From: Sphingomonas panacis
GTDB taxonomy: Bacteria; Pseudomonadota; Alphaproteobacteria; Sphingomonadales; Sphingomonadaceae
Direction: 5' to 3'
Length of the DNA stretch: 64,000 nucleotides
Assembly: GCF_001717955.1 (NCBI RefSeq)
Contig: NZ_CP014168.1
Coordinates: forward strand, 4,557,501 to 4,621,500
Positions 43,770-61,531 of this stretch are shown one piece after another; positions within the stretch are counted from its first letter, which is position 1; each line of letters begins with the position of its first letter. The notes beneath the pieces were generated by a model. That model did not search any database. It had not been told where the DNA came from and saw only the letters and a list, made by a program, of their open reading frames with translations. Both the position numbers and the translations under genes were made by a program.

Positions 43770-44315
43770 CGAGCGCCGGAGTTAAGGGGCCGGTTGCTCC
43801 GGCCCCTCCTCTCCTCACTCGAAGCCCTGTCGGGCAAGCCAGTCCGCGAAATCTCCAGAGCACCCGACTCACCGGCGATGAGTCGAATGCACCCGTCGAC
43901 TGTCTCTCAAACCTTTCGGCTTTGCTACAAGGATGATGCCGCACGGCGGCGCGCCGCGCGCACCTCATCTACGAAACTGCACGCTTTGGCGCATCTCCAC
44001 GCCGCAAACGAACGGTGATTGACTTTCTCGCCACGTCCGCTAACAGCGCGCCTTCGCTCGGCGGACGTTCGCGTTTGCCGGGTCCGTCCGAGACAGTGGG
44101 TGCGCCGGGTTTGCCGTCGCTTAATTTCCCGCCGAGACGGGGAATGGAATTTCGGCCTGGGCGTTTCGCGTCCACGCCCTTCGGTCTGTCGCTCTATGGC
44201 GCGGTCCACCCATACCCCATCGCTGGACAGCCCCCGGAAGGGTGCGGCTGTGCGTCGCCTCCCTTCGGGTCAACCGGCCCGCCGTTCGCGGTGGGCCAGA
44301 CACGTGGAGAATGGC
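43770..44315 (+). promoter_or_regulatory. rplJ leader region (~546 bases without a gene)
   Basis: Holds a perfect 8-bp hairpin at 43786-43806 (GGGGCCGG / CCGGCCCC) after the small ORF, then several GC-rich stems before rplJ. The last ~150 bases contain CCGGAAGGG answering CCCTTCGG and GGCCCGCCGTTCGCGGTGGG just before rplJ, typical of an L10-binding leader that controls rplJL translation. No gene other than shadow frames is seen; a promoter for rplJL must be inside. Confidence 0.55.
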
Positions 44316-44843
44316 ATGGATCGTGCTCAAAAGACCGAGCTCGTCGCCGAGCTGAACCGCACTTTTGCCGAAGTCGGCGCGGTGATCGTCACCCGCAACC
44401 TCGGCATGACCGTTGCACAGTCGACCAAGCTGCGCAACGCGATGCGGGAAGCCGGCGCGAGCTACAAGGTCTCGAAGAACAAGCTTGCCAAGATCGCGCT
44501 CGACGGCACCGACTATCTCTCGCTGGGCGACATGCTCACGGGTCCGGTCGGTCTCGCCACTTCCGTTGATCCCGTCGCGGCCGCCAAGGTGGCCGTCGAA
44601 TTCGCGAAGACGAACGACAAGTTCGAAATCGTCGGTGGGGCAATGGGCGCGACCGTCCTCGACGTAGACGGCGTTAAGGCGCTGGCGACGATGCCGTCGC
44701 TGGATGAACTGCGTGCCAAGATCATCGGCCTGCTGGTTGCTCCCGCAACCAAGCTCGCGACGATCACGCAGGCTCCGGCGGCACAGCTCGCCCGCGTCCT
44801 CCAGGCCTATGCCGACAAGGACAAGGAAGCTGCGGACGCCTGA
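44316..44843 (+). CDS. rplJ: 50S ribosomal protein L10
   Basis: The 175-residue protein begins [20 protein letters not shown], with [20 protein letters not shown] and [20 protein letters not shown]. It anchors L7/L12 dimers on the ribosome stalk; its C-terminal helix ([18 protein letters not shown]) is the L7/L12 attachment site. GGAGA precedes ATG 44316. It pairs with rplL 65 bases downstream. Confidence 0.98.
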   Translation: MDRAQKTELVAELNRTFAEVGAVIVTRNLGMTVAQSTKLRNAMREAGASYKVSKNKLAKIALDGTDYLSLGDMLTGPVGLATSVDPVAAAKVAVEFAKTNDKFEIVGGAMGATVLDVDGVKALATMPSLDELRAKIIGLLVAPATKLATITQAPAAQLARVLQAYADKDKEAADA

Positions 44844-44908
44844 TCGCGTTCGCTTCGAGATTTTTTCCCTGAACAGACCGGGGCGCTGCCCCAAGATGGA
44901 GACTACAC

Positions 44909-45286
44909 ATGGCTGACCTGAACGCGCTCGTTGAGAGCCTGAGCGAACTGACCGTCCTCGAAGCCGCTGAGCTTTCGAAGATGCTCGAAGAGAAGTGGGG
45001 CGTTTCGGCTGCCGCTGCTGTTGCGGCCGCTCCGGCTGCTGCTGGCGGCGCTGCTGCTCCGGCTGCTGAAGAGCAGACCGAATTCGACGTCATCCTCACC
45101 GGCGACGGTGGCAAGAAGATCAACGTCATCAAGGAAGTCCGCGCGATCACCTCGCTCGGCCTGACCGAAGCCAAGACGCTGGTCGAATCGGCTCCGAAGG
45201 CGATCAAGGAAGGCGTGTCGAAGGACGAAGCTGCCAAGATCAAGGCGCAGCTCGAAGCCGCCGGCGCGACCGTCGAAGTCAAGTAA
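44909..45286 (+). CDS. rplL: 50S ribosomal protein L7/L12
   Basis: The 125-residue protein has the N-terminal dimer domain ([20 protein letters not shown]), an Ala/Pro hinge (~39-53), and the C-terminal factor-binding domain ([20 protein letters not shown] and [19 protein letters not shown]). GGAGA lies before ATG 44909. A terminator follows at 45405. Confidence 0.98.
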   Translation: MADLNALVESLSELTVLEAAELSKMLEEKWGVSAAAAVAAAPAAAGGAAAPAAEEQTEFDVILTGDGGKKINVIKEVRAITSLGLTEAKTLVESAPKAIKEGVSKDEAAKIKAQLEAAGATVEVK

Positions 45287-45303
45287 GCCGCAGCTGGGGA
45301 TGC

Positions 45304-45390
45304 GATTTGGCCCGCCAAATCGCCCCTCCCGCAAGGCCGGCCGGCGCTGGCCCAGGCCAGCGTCCGACGTGATGGGCTTCGCCCATCACG
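45304..45390. repeat. Two hairpins downstream of rplL
   Basis: GATTTGG / CCAAATC (45304-45321) and the longer CGTGATGGGC / GCCCATCACG (45368-45390) stems lie between the rplL stop and its terminator. They may protect the mRNA 3' end; neither has a T-run. Confidence 0.6.
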
Positions 45391-45404
45391 GCTTGCAAAG
45401 AAAA

Positions 45405-45438
45405 GGGGCGGCATCCGCAAGGATGCCGCCCCCTTTTC
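45405..45438 (+). terminator. Rho-independent terminator after rplL
   Basis: A 12-bp stem GGGGCGGCATCC / GGATGCCGCCCC with a GCAA loop followed by TTTTCTTT, about 120 bases after rplL. It separates rplJL from rpoB. Confidence 0.92.
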
Positions 45439-45449
45439 TTTATATCTAT

Positions 45450-45536
45450 CGTCGCCCCGGCGAAGGCCGGGGCCGCTGCGTTGTTTGGCAGACGGATCGC
45501 CCCAAACATGGCGGCCCCGGCCTCGCCGGGGCGACG
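45450..45536. repeat. REP-like inverted pair, GTCGCCCCGGCG family
   Basis: Left unit GTCGCCCCGGCGAAGGCCGG and right unit CCGGCCTCGCCGGGGCGAC in inverted orientation around a ~40-base spacer, between the rplL terminator and the convergent membrane-protein gene. Confidence 0.85.
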
Positions 45537-45545
45537 GCCTTATCC

Positions 45546-46700
45546 TCAATCGTCCCGCGACACCGTAAACGGCAACTGCCGCACCCGGTCATGCATCCTT
45601 GGCGCGCCATCGAGCCGGAACGGTCCGAGCTTCGCATCCGCCCCGCGATCGAGCCCGACCACGAACGACGCGGCGCTGCGCCCGCTGCCGCCGTCCCAGC
45701 CATAATCGAGCGCGACCGTCATCACGGGCACGAACAGCGCCCGCCCCTCGCCGATACCCTGGACCGCGAGCGGCGGCATGATGTCGCGCGGCAGCATCGC
45801 GGTGCCCTCCAGCGCGGCGGTCGCGCCGGCGGCGAGGTCGAACCGCGCGACGACCGCGCGCTCGATCGGCGCCGCGAACAAGGCCTCGAGAGTCCGCTCC
45901 AGCGCCGGATCGACCCCGAACAGCCGCAGGTCGAGCGCGATCGCGCGTGCGTCCACCTCGCCCGCATTGTGCAGGATGATGCGATATTCGACTGCGGCGC
46001 TCAGCAGGTTGGTGCCGGCGCGCTTGACCTCCAACGTGATGGCGACCCGCGCACGCGGCGCGGTGACCGCCTCAACGACAGGCGCTGGCGGCAGCGGCGA
46101 CGGCTCAGGCGGCGGTGCCACCGCTTCCTCTTCGACGGGAGCCTCGTCGGCCCCGCCCCGGCGGCGATACAGCGCGACACCGGCACACACGGCGACCAGC
46201 GCCACCCCGACCGCCCATAATTCGAGCGATCCCCAACCCGATGACTCGGCAGGCGCGGATGGCGGCGTCGCCGCTACCTTGGGCGGAGACGGGGACGCTG
46301 CCGGCACGGGTGTTACGGTCGGAACGGACTCAGGTGTCAGCGTCGCCACGGGCAAAGGCGTCGCCGACACCGTCGGGCGCGCGGTCGGCGTGGCAACCGG
46401 CTTGGGCGCGGGCCGGACCGTCGGACGCACCGGCGGCGGCACCACCGCGACCGGCGACGGCGTAACGCTCGGCACGGCGGTGGCGCTCGGCGTCGGGCGC
46501 GGCAATGGCGCGACCCTGGGTTCGGGCGTCGGCACGGGCGTCGGGCGAACCGGCTGGGTCGGCAGGCTGAAGCTGTCGAGCCCCGGGATCGTCGCGGGCG
46601 GCTGGCTGTTCTGCGCGCCCGCGCCTCCGGCCGCCCCGATCGTCACGGCCAGCGCGACCATCGTGCGCGCGCGCCGTGTCGCAGGAAAAAACAAAGTCAA
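45546..46700 (-). CDS. Proline/threonine-rich membrane protein of unknown function
   Basis: A 384-residue protein: signal-like N terminus (~14-29, ending GAGAQ), a long low-complexity P/T/V/A region (~30-155; PVPTPEPRV and PTPSATAVPSV style), a membrane helix (~160-180, LELWAVGVALVAVCAGVALY), an acidic linker and a ~170-residue folded C-terminal domain (VAITLEVKRAGTNLLSAAVE onward) likely cytoplasmic. The start is TTG 46700 with GAGG upstream, or ATG 46661. The domain is not recognised. It lies opposite in orientation between rplL and rpoB. Confidence 0.75.
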   Translation of the reverse strand: MTLFFPATRRARTMVALAVTIGAAGGAGAQNSQPPATIPGLDSFSLPTQPVRPTPVPTPEPRVAPLPRPTPSATAVPSVTPSPVAVVPPPVRPTVRPAPKPVATPTARPTVSATPLPVATLTPESVPTVTPVPAASPSPPKVAATPPSAPAESSGWGSLELWAVGVALVAVCAGVALYRRRGGADEAPVEEEAVAPPPEPSPLPPAPVVEAVTAPRARVAITLEVKRAGTNLLSAAVEYRIILHNAGEVDARAIALDLRLFGVDPALERTLEALFAAPIERAVVARFDLAAGATAALEGTAMLPRDIMPPLAVQGIGEGRALFVPVMTVALDYGWDGGSGRSAASFVVGLDRGADAKLGPFRLDGAPRMHDRVRQLPFTVSRDD

Positions 46701-47036
46701 AAGCGCCTCGGTGCGTCGTTCAAGTCAATGCCATGACGACCGCGCGATGATAAGACAAGCACCAGACGCAACGCCTGCGGCGATCCGATGCAGAGATTAC
46801 CTCGCCGGGTTTGACACGATCCAACACCACACCTATATGGCTCTCTTCACCACGACTTTCGGGAAATGACGTGCCCTCGCGCAGCATGTCGATCGAATTG
46901 AAGGTTGTGGCATCACGAGGACGCCGAGAAGCTGCTGTTTTCCGAATTACCCGGAGGACATGCGGCTTTTTGCGTCTTTCCGCGTGCCCGCCCGGGCGAT
47001 CCGGGCACGAAATTTTGACGTGAGGGCTAAAGACAC
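46701..47036 (+). other. rpoB upstream region (336 bases without a gene)
   Basis: Holds the promoter and leader of rpoB and the start-side region of the divergent membrane protein. It is AT-richer than its surroundings. No hairpin-terminator, tRNA or credible ORF is seen; small open frames here lack ribosome sites. AGGGC lies before ATG 47037. Confidence 0.6.
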
Positions 47037-51191
<4,155 letters not shown>

Positions 51192-51200
51192 CCGACTTCT

Positions 51201-51300
51201 CCCCTCCCGCTTGCGGGAGGGGTCGGGGGAGGGCCTGTGGGCCAAGCACCTCCCCGACGTGACATGCCCTCCCCTAGCCCCTCCCGCACGCGGGAGGGGA
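51201..51300. repeat. REP-like inverted pair between rpoB and rpoC
   Basis: Two identical-type hairpins, CCCCTCCCGC / GCGGGAGGGG at 51201-51222 and again at 51279-51300, enclose ~56 bases. They fill the rpoB-rpoC gap and end 15 bases before the rpoC ATG. They could tune readthrough or mRNA stability between the two subunits; no T-run follows. Confidence 0.85.
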
Positions 51301-51314
51301 ATTGGAGCTGAAAA

Positions 51315-55601
<4,287 letters not shown>

Positions 55602-55627
55602 TCGGCTCGCCTGATCGACACGCGAAA

Positions 55628-55664
55628 GCCGCCGTCCGGGGACACCCGGGCGGCGGTTTTCGTT
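55628..55664 (+). terminator. Terminator after rpoC
   Basis: A long, nearly perfect GC stem (GCCGCCG-CCGGG with CCCGG-CGGCGG) and a four-T run followed by CGTTT, starting 27 bases after the rpoC stop. Confidence 0.88.
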
Positions 55665-55691
55665 TGGGGACATTTGCGCGCGCCCTGTTCT

Positions 55692-55762
55692 CCGTTCGTC
55701 CCGAGCGAAGTCGAGGGATGAGCCCGGAGCGCAGACGCCTCGACTTCGCTCGGCGCGAACGG
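55692..55762. repeat. Inverted repeat, CCGTTCGTCCCGAGCG family
   Basis: CCGTTCGTCCCGAGCGAAGT on the left answers CTTCGCTCGGCGCGAACGG on the right around a ~30-base loop. A close relative lies at 58032-58108. Confidence 0.85.
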
Positions 55763-56060
55763 ATCGGGGTGGTGGCCGAGGTTACCGTACAGGGGCGGGT
55801 GTGACCGCCCTCCCCGACCGTCACCCCAGCGCAAACGGCAACTTCGCGTAAGAACCTTCTTGTTCTCCCGCGCACGCGGGAGTCCAGAGTCGTAAGAGCC
55901 GAACGTCGGTGTTCTGCTTGGCTCCGGGTTCCCGCTTCCGCGGCAAAACAAAAAAACGCCGTTGGTGACTTTCGCAAACGTCCGCAAGCCGATGCCTAAA
56001 GAGCGGGCGTTCCGTATCCACCTGCGAGCCCCCGGCATGTGCCGGCGTGACGCTATGCGG

Positions 56061-56405
56061 CTATTCCTCCACCAGCTTCATCAGCCGCCGCTCGACCGGC
56101 GCGAGCACCGGGCCAAGCTCGTGCCCGCGCTTCACCACCGCGCCCTGTTCGCCGACCAGCGCCCACATGCCCTGCTTGTTGCGCAGCGCCGGGCGCTTCT
56201 CGATGCGAAACTCGGGCCGCTCAGCGGTCCGGCGGAAGCAGGAGAACACCGCCGCGTCCCCGCCGAGATCGATCGCATAGTCGCGCCAATGCCCGGCCGT
56301 GACCATCCGCCCGTACAGATCGAGGATACGGTTGAGTTCGAGCCGGTCGAAGCCGATCTGCGACGGCTTGCCGGTCGGCTGCGGAAAGGGCGTTACCGTC
56401 CCCAT
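56061..56405 (-). CDS. DUF2794 domain protein
   Basis: A 114-residue cytoplasmic protein that matches DUF2794: RLELNRILDLYGRMVTAGHW, YAIDLGGDAAVFSCFRRT, and PALRNKQGMWALVGEQGAVV. The function is unknown. Its start ATG overlaps the cysE stop, so it is translationally coupled behind cysE. Confidence 0.88.
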   Translation of the reverse strand: MGTVTPFPQPTGKPSQIGFDRLELNRILDLYGRMVTAGHWRDYAIDLGGDAAVFSCFRRTAERPEFRIEKRPALRNKQGMWALVGEQGAVVKRGHELGPVLAPVERRLMKLVEE

Positions 56406-57085
56406 CAGGCGCGGTTGCGCACATCCTCTTGCTCGGCGAGCATCGCATCGAGCCGCTTGCGCATCGTCTCGATCTCGCAGCGTAGCAGTTCGACGCGCTG
56501 GGTCTGCGGATCGAACATGTCGCTGCACGGCGTGCCATATGCGAGGAACGCCGGCTTCGCCTGCCCGCCCTCGACCATCGACGCGCGCGCCGGAATGCCG
56601 ACCATCACCGCGCCCTCGGGCACGTCACGCGTCACCACCGCATTGGCGCCGACCCGCGCGCCCTTACCGACCGTGATCGGCCCGAGCACCTGCGCGCCCG
56701 ATCCGATGATGGCATTGTCGCACAAGGTCGGGTGGCGCTTGCCCGCCACGCCATTGTCGGGGCTGGTGCCGCCGAGCGTAACGCACTGATAAATGGTAAC
56801 ATTATCGCCGATCTCGGCAGTCTCGCCGATCACGGTGAAGCCGTGGTCAATGAAGAAATGCTTGCCGATCTTGGCGCCGGGATGGATGTCGATCGCGGTC
56901 GTCATCCGTGACAGATGGTTGACGAGCCGGGCGAGGAAGAACAGCCGCGCCTTGAACAGCCGGTGCGCGACGCGGTGCCACGCCAGCGCCCAAACCCCCG
57001 GATAGGTCAGGATCTCCAGTCGCGAGCGCGGCGCGGGGTCACGCGCCTTGATCGAGTCGAGATAAGCGATCAAGCGCTGAAGCAT
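56405..57085 (-). CDS. cysE: Serine O-acetyltransferase
   Basis: A ~226-residue left-handed beta-helix acetyltransferase: a helical N-terminal part, then IDIHPGAKIGKHFFIDHGFT, VTIYQCVTLGGT and GVAGKRHPTLCDNAIIGSGA with the catalytic His and Asp residues. It makes O-acetylserine for cysteine synthesis, linking to the cys genes at the start of the window. ATG 57085 is used; ATG 57100 would add five residues. It is the short EpsC-like form. It overlaps DUF2794. Confidence 0.92.
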   Translation of the reverse strand: MLQRLIAYLDSIKARDPAPRSRLEILTYPGVWALAWHRVAHRLFKARLFFLARLVNHLSRMTTAIDIHPGAKIGKHFFIDHGFTVIGETAEIGDNVTIYQCVTLGGTSPDNGVAGKRHPTLCDNAIIGSGAQVLGPITVGKGARVGANAVVTRDVPEGAVMVGIPARASMVEGGQAKPAFLAYGTPCSDMFDPQTQRVELLRCEIETMRKRLDAMLAEQEDVRNRA

Positions 57086-57245
57086 CACCCACGGTCCCAT
57101 AGCATTCGGCGATATCTAGGCGCTCGCGCCCGCGAAGAAAAGGACCGTCCCTTGGCGCGAAGCCGCTGGAATTAAACTCCATCTTCCTTGTAGGAATTGG
57201 AAACCGGGCCATTCCGGTGCGTTGAGCTTGTCCAAGGGAGCGCGA

Positions 57246-58013
57246 ATGCCGGATTTTTCCACGATCGACTTCACTGCAATCCTGCCCTTCATCGCGATCG
57301 GTTTCGCGGCGCAAGTGATCGACGGCGCGCTCGGCATGGCGTTCGGCCTCATCAATTCGACGTTGCTGGTGAGCATGCTCGGCATGCCGCCCGCGCTCGC
57401 CTCCGCGAGCGTCCACGCGGTCGAGACCTTCACCACCGCCGCCTCGGGGGTGAGCCACATCTACCATCGCAACGTCGATTGGCGGCTGTTCCGCCGGCTC
57501 GTCATCCCCGGCGTGCTCGGCGGCGTGATCGGCGCCTATGTGCTAAGCAACGTCGACGCCGCCGTCGCCAAGCCGTTCGTGATGGCCTATCTCGCCGCGA
57601 TCGGTCTGTTTTTGCTGTACCGCGCGTGGCGCGGTGCGCTCACGTTGCAATCGCCGAAGATCGTCGCGCCGCTCGGCCTCGCCGGTGGCTTCCTCGATGC
57701 GGCGGGCGGCGGTGGCTGGGGGCCGGTCGTCACCTCGAACCTGCTCGTGCAAGGCGCGGCGCCGCGCACCACGATCGGCACGGTCAACACCAGCGAATTC
57801 TTCCTCACCGCGACCGTCTCGATCACCTTCTTCACGCAAATGGGCCTCGCCGCCTTTTCGCTGGCGACGCTCGGGTTGCTGATCGGCGGACTGGTCGCCG
57901 CGCCGCTCGGCGGCATCCTCGCCAAACGCGTGCCCGCGCGGCCGCTGATGGCGATGGTCGGTGCGTTGCTGACGCTAACCAGCGCTTATACGATCTGGCA
58001 GGCGCTGCGGTAG
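57246..58013 (+). CDS. TSUP (TauE/SafE) family permease, probable sulfite/sulfonate exporter
   Basis: A 255-residue membrane protein with about seven to eight helices and the family repeats: IGFAAQVIDGALGMAFGLIN, VSMLGMPPALASASVHAVET, and in the second half GLAGGFLDAAGGGGWGPVVT, GTVNTSEFF. AAGGGAG lies seven bases before ATG 57246. Divergence from cysE fits a role in sulfur anion balance, but the substrate is not shown. Confidence 0.88.
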   Translation: MPDFSTIDFTAILPFIAIGFAAQVIDGALGMAFGLINSTLLVSMLGMPPALASASVHAVETFTTAASGVSHIYHRNVDWRLFRRLVIPGVLGGVIGAYVLSNVDAAVAKPFVMAYLAAIGLFLLYRAWRGALTLQSPKIVAPLGLAGGFLDAAGGGGWGPVVTSNLLVQGAAPRTTIGTVNTSEFFLTATVSITFFTQMGLAAFSLATLGLLIGGLVAAPLGGILAKRVPARPLMAMVGALLTLTSAYTIWQALR

Positions 58014-58031
58014 CATCCTCGCCCTCCCGCT

Positions 58032-58108
58032 CCGTTCGTCCCGAGCGAAGTCGAGGGATGTGCCCCACGCGCTGCGCATGGTGTCTCGACTGCGCTCGAC
58101 ACGAACGG
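58032..58108. repeat. Inverted repeat before parE, CCGTTCGTCCCGAGCG family
   Basis: CCGTTCGTCCCGAGCGAAGT on the left and CTGCGCTCGACACGAACGG on the right enclose ~38 bases in the TSUP-parE gap. It resembles 55692-55762. Confidence 0.85.
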
Positions 58109-58158
58109 TTAGGGAACATCCACTAGCCGCACGGTCTCGCGTGCGCTATCTCGGGACC

Positions 58159-60141
58159 ATGTCCAAAGACGATCTGTTCGCCGCCACCCCCAAGCCCGAC
58201 TTCGAATATGACGCCTCCTCGATCGAGGTGCTCGAAGGGCTGGAGCCGGTCCGCCGCCGCCCCGGCATGTACATCGGCGGCACCGACGAGCGCGCGCTCC
58301 ACCATCTCGCCGCCGAAGTGGTCGACAATGCGATGGACGAGGCGGTCGCAGGCCACGCGACGCGGATCGAGGTCACGCTCGAAGCCGGCAACCGGCTGAC
58401 CGTGGTCGACAACGGTCGCGGTATCCCGGTCGATCCGCACCCGAAATTCCCCGGCAAGTCCGCGCTCGAAGTGATCCTCTCGACGCTGCACTCGGGCGGC
58501 AAGTTCGAGGGCAAGGCCTATCAGACCGCCGGTGGCCTGCACGGCGTCGGCATCAGCGTCGTCAATGCTCTGTCGTCGGACACGACCATCGAGGTCGCGC
58601 GCAACAAGACGCTTTACCGCCAGCGCTTCTCACGCGGTGTCACGCTCGGCCCGCTCGAAGCGCTCGGGCCGACGCCCAACCGGCGCGGCACCTCGGTCAG
58701 CTTCGTGCCCGATACCGAGATTTTCGGGCCGGAGATGCTGTTCAAACCGGCGCGGCTCTACAAGCTGGTGCGCTCCAAGGCGTATCTGTTCGCCGGTGTC
58801 GAAGTGCGCTGGCGCTGCGCGCCCGAAATCATCACCGATGACACGCCGGCCGAAGCGGTGTTCCAGTTCCCCGGCGGCCTTGCCGATCATTTGCGCGAAC
58901 AGGTCGGCGCCCGCGAATGCGCGACATCCGATTTCTTCGTCGGGCGGCAGGATTTCGCCAACGGACAGGGCCGCGTCGAATGGGCGGTGGCATGGCCGCT
59001 GTGGAGCGACGGCAGCTATAGCTGGTATTGCAACACCATCCCCACCCCCGACGGCGGCACCCACGAACAGGGCCTGCGCGCCGCGCTGGTCAAGGGCATC
59101 CGCGCTTTTGCCGATCTCGTCGGCCAGAAGAAGGCCAAGGACATCGCGCCCGAGGACGTGATGACCGGCAGCGAGCTGATGCTCTCGGTGTTCATCCGCG
59201 ATCCGCAGTTCCAGAGCCAGACCAAGGACCGGCTCACCAGCCCCGAGGCAGCCGCGCTCGTCGAACGCGCGGTACGCGACCATGTCGACCATTTCCTCAG
59301 CGACAACATGGAGCGCGGCAAGGCGCTGCTCGGCTATATCCTCGACCGGATGGACGATCGCCTCCGCCGCAAGGCCGAGCGCGAGGTCAAGCGCAAGACC
59401 GCGACCAGCGCGCGCAAGCTGCGCCTCCCCGGCAAGCTCACCGATTGCGCCGCCGACAGCCCCGAAGGCACCGAACTCTTCATCGTCGAGGGCGATTCGG
59501 CAGGCGGATCGGCCAAGCAGGCGCGCGACCGCAAGACTCAGGCGATCCTGCCGATCCGCGGCAAGATCCTCAACGTCGCGAGCGCCACATCGGCCAAGAT
59601 CCTCGCCAATCAGGAAATCGCCGATCTCATCCAGGCGCTCGGCTGCGGCACCCGCAAGGACTGCAACGCCGATCATCTGCGCTACGAACGCATCGTCATC
59701 ATGACCGACGCCGATGTCGACGGCGCGCATATCGCCACGCTGTTGATGACCTTCTTCTTCCAGGAAATGCCCGATCTGGTGCGGCGCGGGCATCTGTTCC
59801 TCGCCCAGCCGCCGCTGTACCGACTGACGGCGGGCACCAAGAGCCTCTACGCGATGGACGACGCCGATCGCGCCCGCATCGAGGCGGGGCCGTTCAAGAA
59901 CAAGAAGGTCGATGTCGCGCGCTTCAAAGGCCTCGGCGAGATGAACCCGATGCAGCTCCGCGAAACCACGATGGACCCCAAGACGCGCGCGATGCTCCGC
60001 ATCACGCTGCCGCAGGAATATGAGGAGCGCGCCGGCGTCAAGGATTTGGTCGACCGCCTGATGGGCACCAACCCGGCGCACCGCTTCGCCTTCATCCAGG
60101 AGAATGCCGCGCGCATGGACGTCGCCGAACTCGACGCCTGA
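58159..60141 (+). CDS. parE: DNA topoisomerase IV subunit B
   Basis: The 660-residue subunit has the GHKL ATPase ([53 protein letters not shown]), the transducer domain, and the TOPRIM metal site ([20 protein letters not shown] and [10 protein letters not shown]). It works with ParC (18416) in decatenation. GACC precedes ATG 58159; the frame is open further upstream through the repeat without homology. Confidence 0.97.
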   Translation: MSKDDLFAATPKPDFEYDASSIEVLEGLEPVRRRPGMYIGGTDERALHHLAAEVVDNAMDEAVAGHATRIEVTLEAGNRLTVVDNGRGIPVDPHPKFPGKSALEVILSTLHSGGKFEGKAYQTAGGLHGVGISVVNALSSDTTIEVARNKTLYRQRFSRGVTLGPLEALGPTPNRRGTSVSFVPDTEIFGPEMLFKPARLYKLVRSKAYLFAGVEVRWRCAPEIITDDTPAEAVFQFPGGLADHLREQVGARECATSDFFVGRQDFANGQGRVEWAVAWPLWSDGSYSWYCNTIPTPDGGTHEQGLRAALVKGIRAFADLVGQKKAKDIAPEDVMTGSELMLSVFIRDPQFQSQTKDRLTSPEAAALVERAVRDHVDHFLSDNMERGKALLGYILDRMDDRLRRKAEREVKRKTATSARKLRLPGKLTDCAADSPEGTELFIVEGDSAGGSAKQARDRKTQAILPIRGKILNVASATSAKILANQEIADLIQALGCGTRKDCNADHLRYERIVIMTDADVDGAHIATLLMTFFFQEMPDLVRRGHLFLAQPPLYRLTAGTKSLYAMDDADRARIEAGPFKNKKVDVARFKGLGEMNPMQLRETTMDPKTRAMLRITLPQEYEERAGVKDLVDRLMGTNPAHRFAFIQENAARMDVAELDA

Positions 60142-60203
60142 TCGGGCCTTCCGCCCGCGCCACTGGCAAAGACCGCGCCGATCGCCTACATGCGCCCTCT
60201 CTC

Positions 60204-61529
60204 ATGGCAACGATCCTCCCCTCCCCGCCGCGCGTCGGCATGGTTTCGCTTGGCTGTCCCAAGAACCTCGTCGACAGCGAGCGCATCCTCACCAAGCTGC
60301 GCAGCGACGGCTACCAGATGTCCCCCGACTATGCCGGCGCCGACGTCGTGCTCGTCAACACCTGCGGCTTCCTCGATTCCGCCAAGGAAGAGAGCCTCGA
60401 AGCGATCGGCGAGGCGATCGCCGAGAATGGCCGGGTTATCGTCACCGGTTGCATGGGCAAGGAAGCCGAGACGATCCGCGCGCGCTTCCCCAATGTCCTC
60501 GCCGTCACCGGCGCACACCAGTATGAAGAGGTGGTAGGCGCCGTCCACGACGCGGCACCGATGCCGCCCAGCGCCTTCCTCAATCTCGTGCCGGACAGCG
60601 GGCTGAAGCTCACCCCGCGCCACTACAGCTATCTGAAGATTTCGGAGGGCTGCAACCACCGCTGCTCGTTCTGCATCATCCCGAGCCTGCGCGGGGATCT
60701 CGTCAGCCGCCGCCCCGACGCGATCCTGCGCGAAGCCGAGAAGCTGATCGCGGCGGGCACGCGCGAACTGCTCGTCATCAGCCAGGACACCTCGGCCTAC
60801 GGCGTCGATATCCGCCACCAGCCGCGTCCGTGGCACGGCGCGGAGGTGCGCGCGCACATGACCGACCTGTCGCGCGAGCTGGGCAAGCTGGGCGCGTGGG
60901 TCCGCCTCCACTATGTCTACCCCTACCCCCATGTCGATCAGGTCATCCCGCTGATGGCCGAGGGGCTGGTGCTCCCCTATCTCGACATTCCGTTCCAGCA
61001 TGCCAGCCGCAACGTGCTCAAGCTGATGAAGCGCCCCGCCAACGAAACCAAGGTGCTCGAACGCATCAAAAACTGGCGGACGATCGCCCCCGACATCGCG
61101 ATCCGCTCGACCTTCGTGGTCGGCTTCCCCGGCGAGACCGAGGACGATTTCGCCTATCTGATGGACTGGCTCGAAGAAGCCCGGCTCGACCGTGTCGGCG
61201 CGTTCCGCTTCGAACCCGTCGAGGGTGCCGCCGCCAACGCGCTGCCGAACCATGTGCCGGAAGAGATCAAGGAGGAGCGCTACGCTCGCCTGATGGAGCT
61301 CACCGCGTGCATCTCGGCGGAGAAGCTCCAGGCCAAGGTCGGCCGCACGCTCGACGTGATCATCGACGCGGTCGGCGAGGATGGCGCCACCGGCCGCTCC
61401 AAGGCCGATGCGCCCGAGATCGACGGCGAGGTCCACCTGCGCGACGCCGGCCACCTCTCGCCCGGCGATATCGTGGCGGTCTCGATCGAGGATGCCGACG
61501 AGCACGATCTGTACGGCGTGCCGCTGTAA
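60204..61529 (+). CDS. rimO: Ribosomal protein uS12 methylthiotransferase
   Basis: The 441-residue radical-SAM enzyme has the N-terminal UPF0004 domain with cysteines in SLGCPKN, VNTCGF and VTGCMG (auxiliary 4Fe-4S cluster), the radical-[11 protein letters not shown] (C-x3-C-x2-C), and a C-terminal TRAM domain. It methylthiolates Asp of S12. The PCPKN form and lack of tRNA-specific motifs separate it from MiaB. It lies ~60 bases after parE. Confidence 0.95.
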   Translation: MATILPSPPRVGMVSLGCPKNLVDSERILTKLRSDGYQMSPDYAGADVVLVNTCGFLDSAKEESLEAIGEAIAENGRVIVTGCMGKEAETIRARFPNVLAVTGAHQYEEVVGAVHDAAPMPPSAFLNLVPDSGLKLTPRHYSYLKISEGCNHRCSFCIIPSLRGDLVSRRPDAILREAEKLIAAGTRELLVISQDTSAYGVDIRHQPRPWHGAEVRAHMTDLSRELGKLGAWVRLHYVYPYPHVDQVIPLMAEGLVLPYLDIPFQHASRNVLKLMKRPANETKVLERIKNWRTIAPDIAIRSTFVVGFPGETEDDFAYLMDWLEEARLDRVGAFRFEPVEGAAANALPNHVPEEIKEERYARLMELTACISAEKLQAKVGRTLDVIIDAVGEDGATGRSKADAPEIDGEVHLRDAGHLSPGDIVAVSIEDADEHDLYGVPL

Positions 61530-61531
61530 GC

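Larger units (their letters stand above)
55602..56060. other. Intergenic region after rpoC (459 bases)
   Basis: Contains the rpoC terminator (55628-55664), an inverted repeat (55692-55762), a degenerate copy of the GTCACCCCAGCG repeat near 55820, and a CTCCCGC / GCGGGAG hairpin near 55867. No gene with a convincing ribosome site or homology is seen. Confidence 0.7.

Noticed and set aside
44015..44569. Frame running through the rplJ leader into rplJ
   Set aside because: Overlaps rplJ in another frame, has a Pro/Gly-rich unstructured product, and the leader is better explained as structured RNA.
55962..56789. Plus-strand frame opposite DUF2794 and cysE
   Set aside because: Shadow of two recognised genes; only the first part lies in intergenic DNA with no ribosome site.
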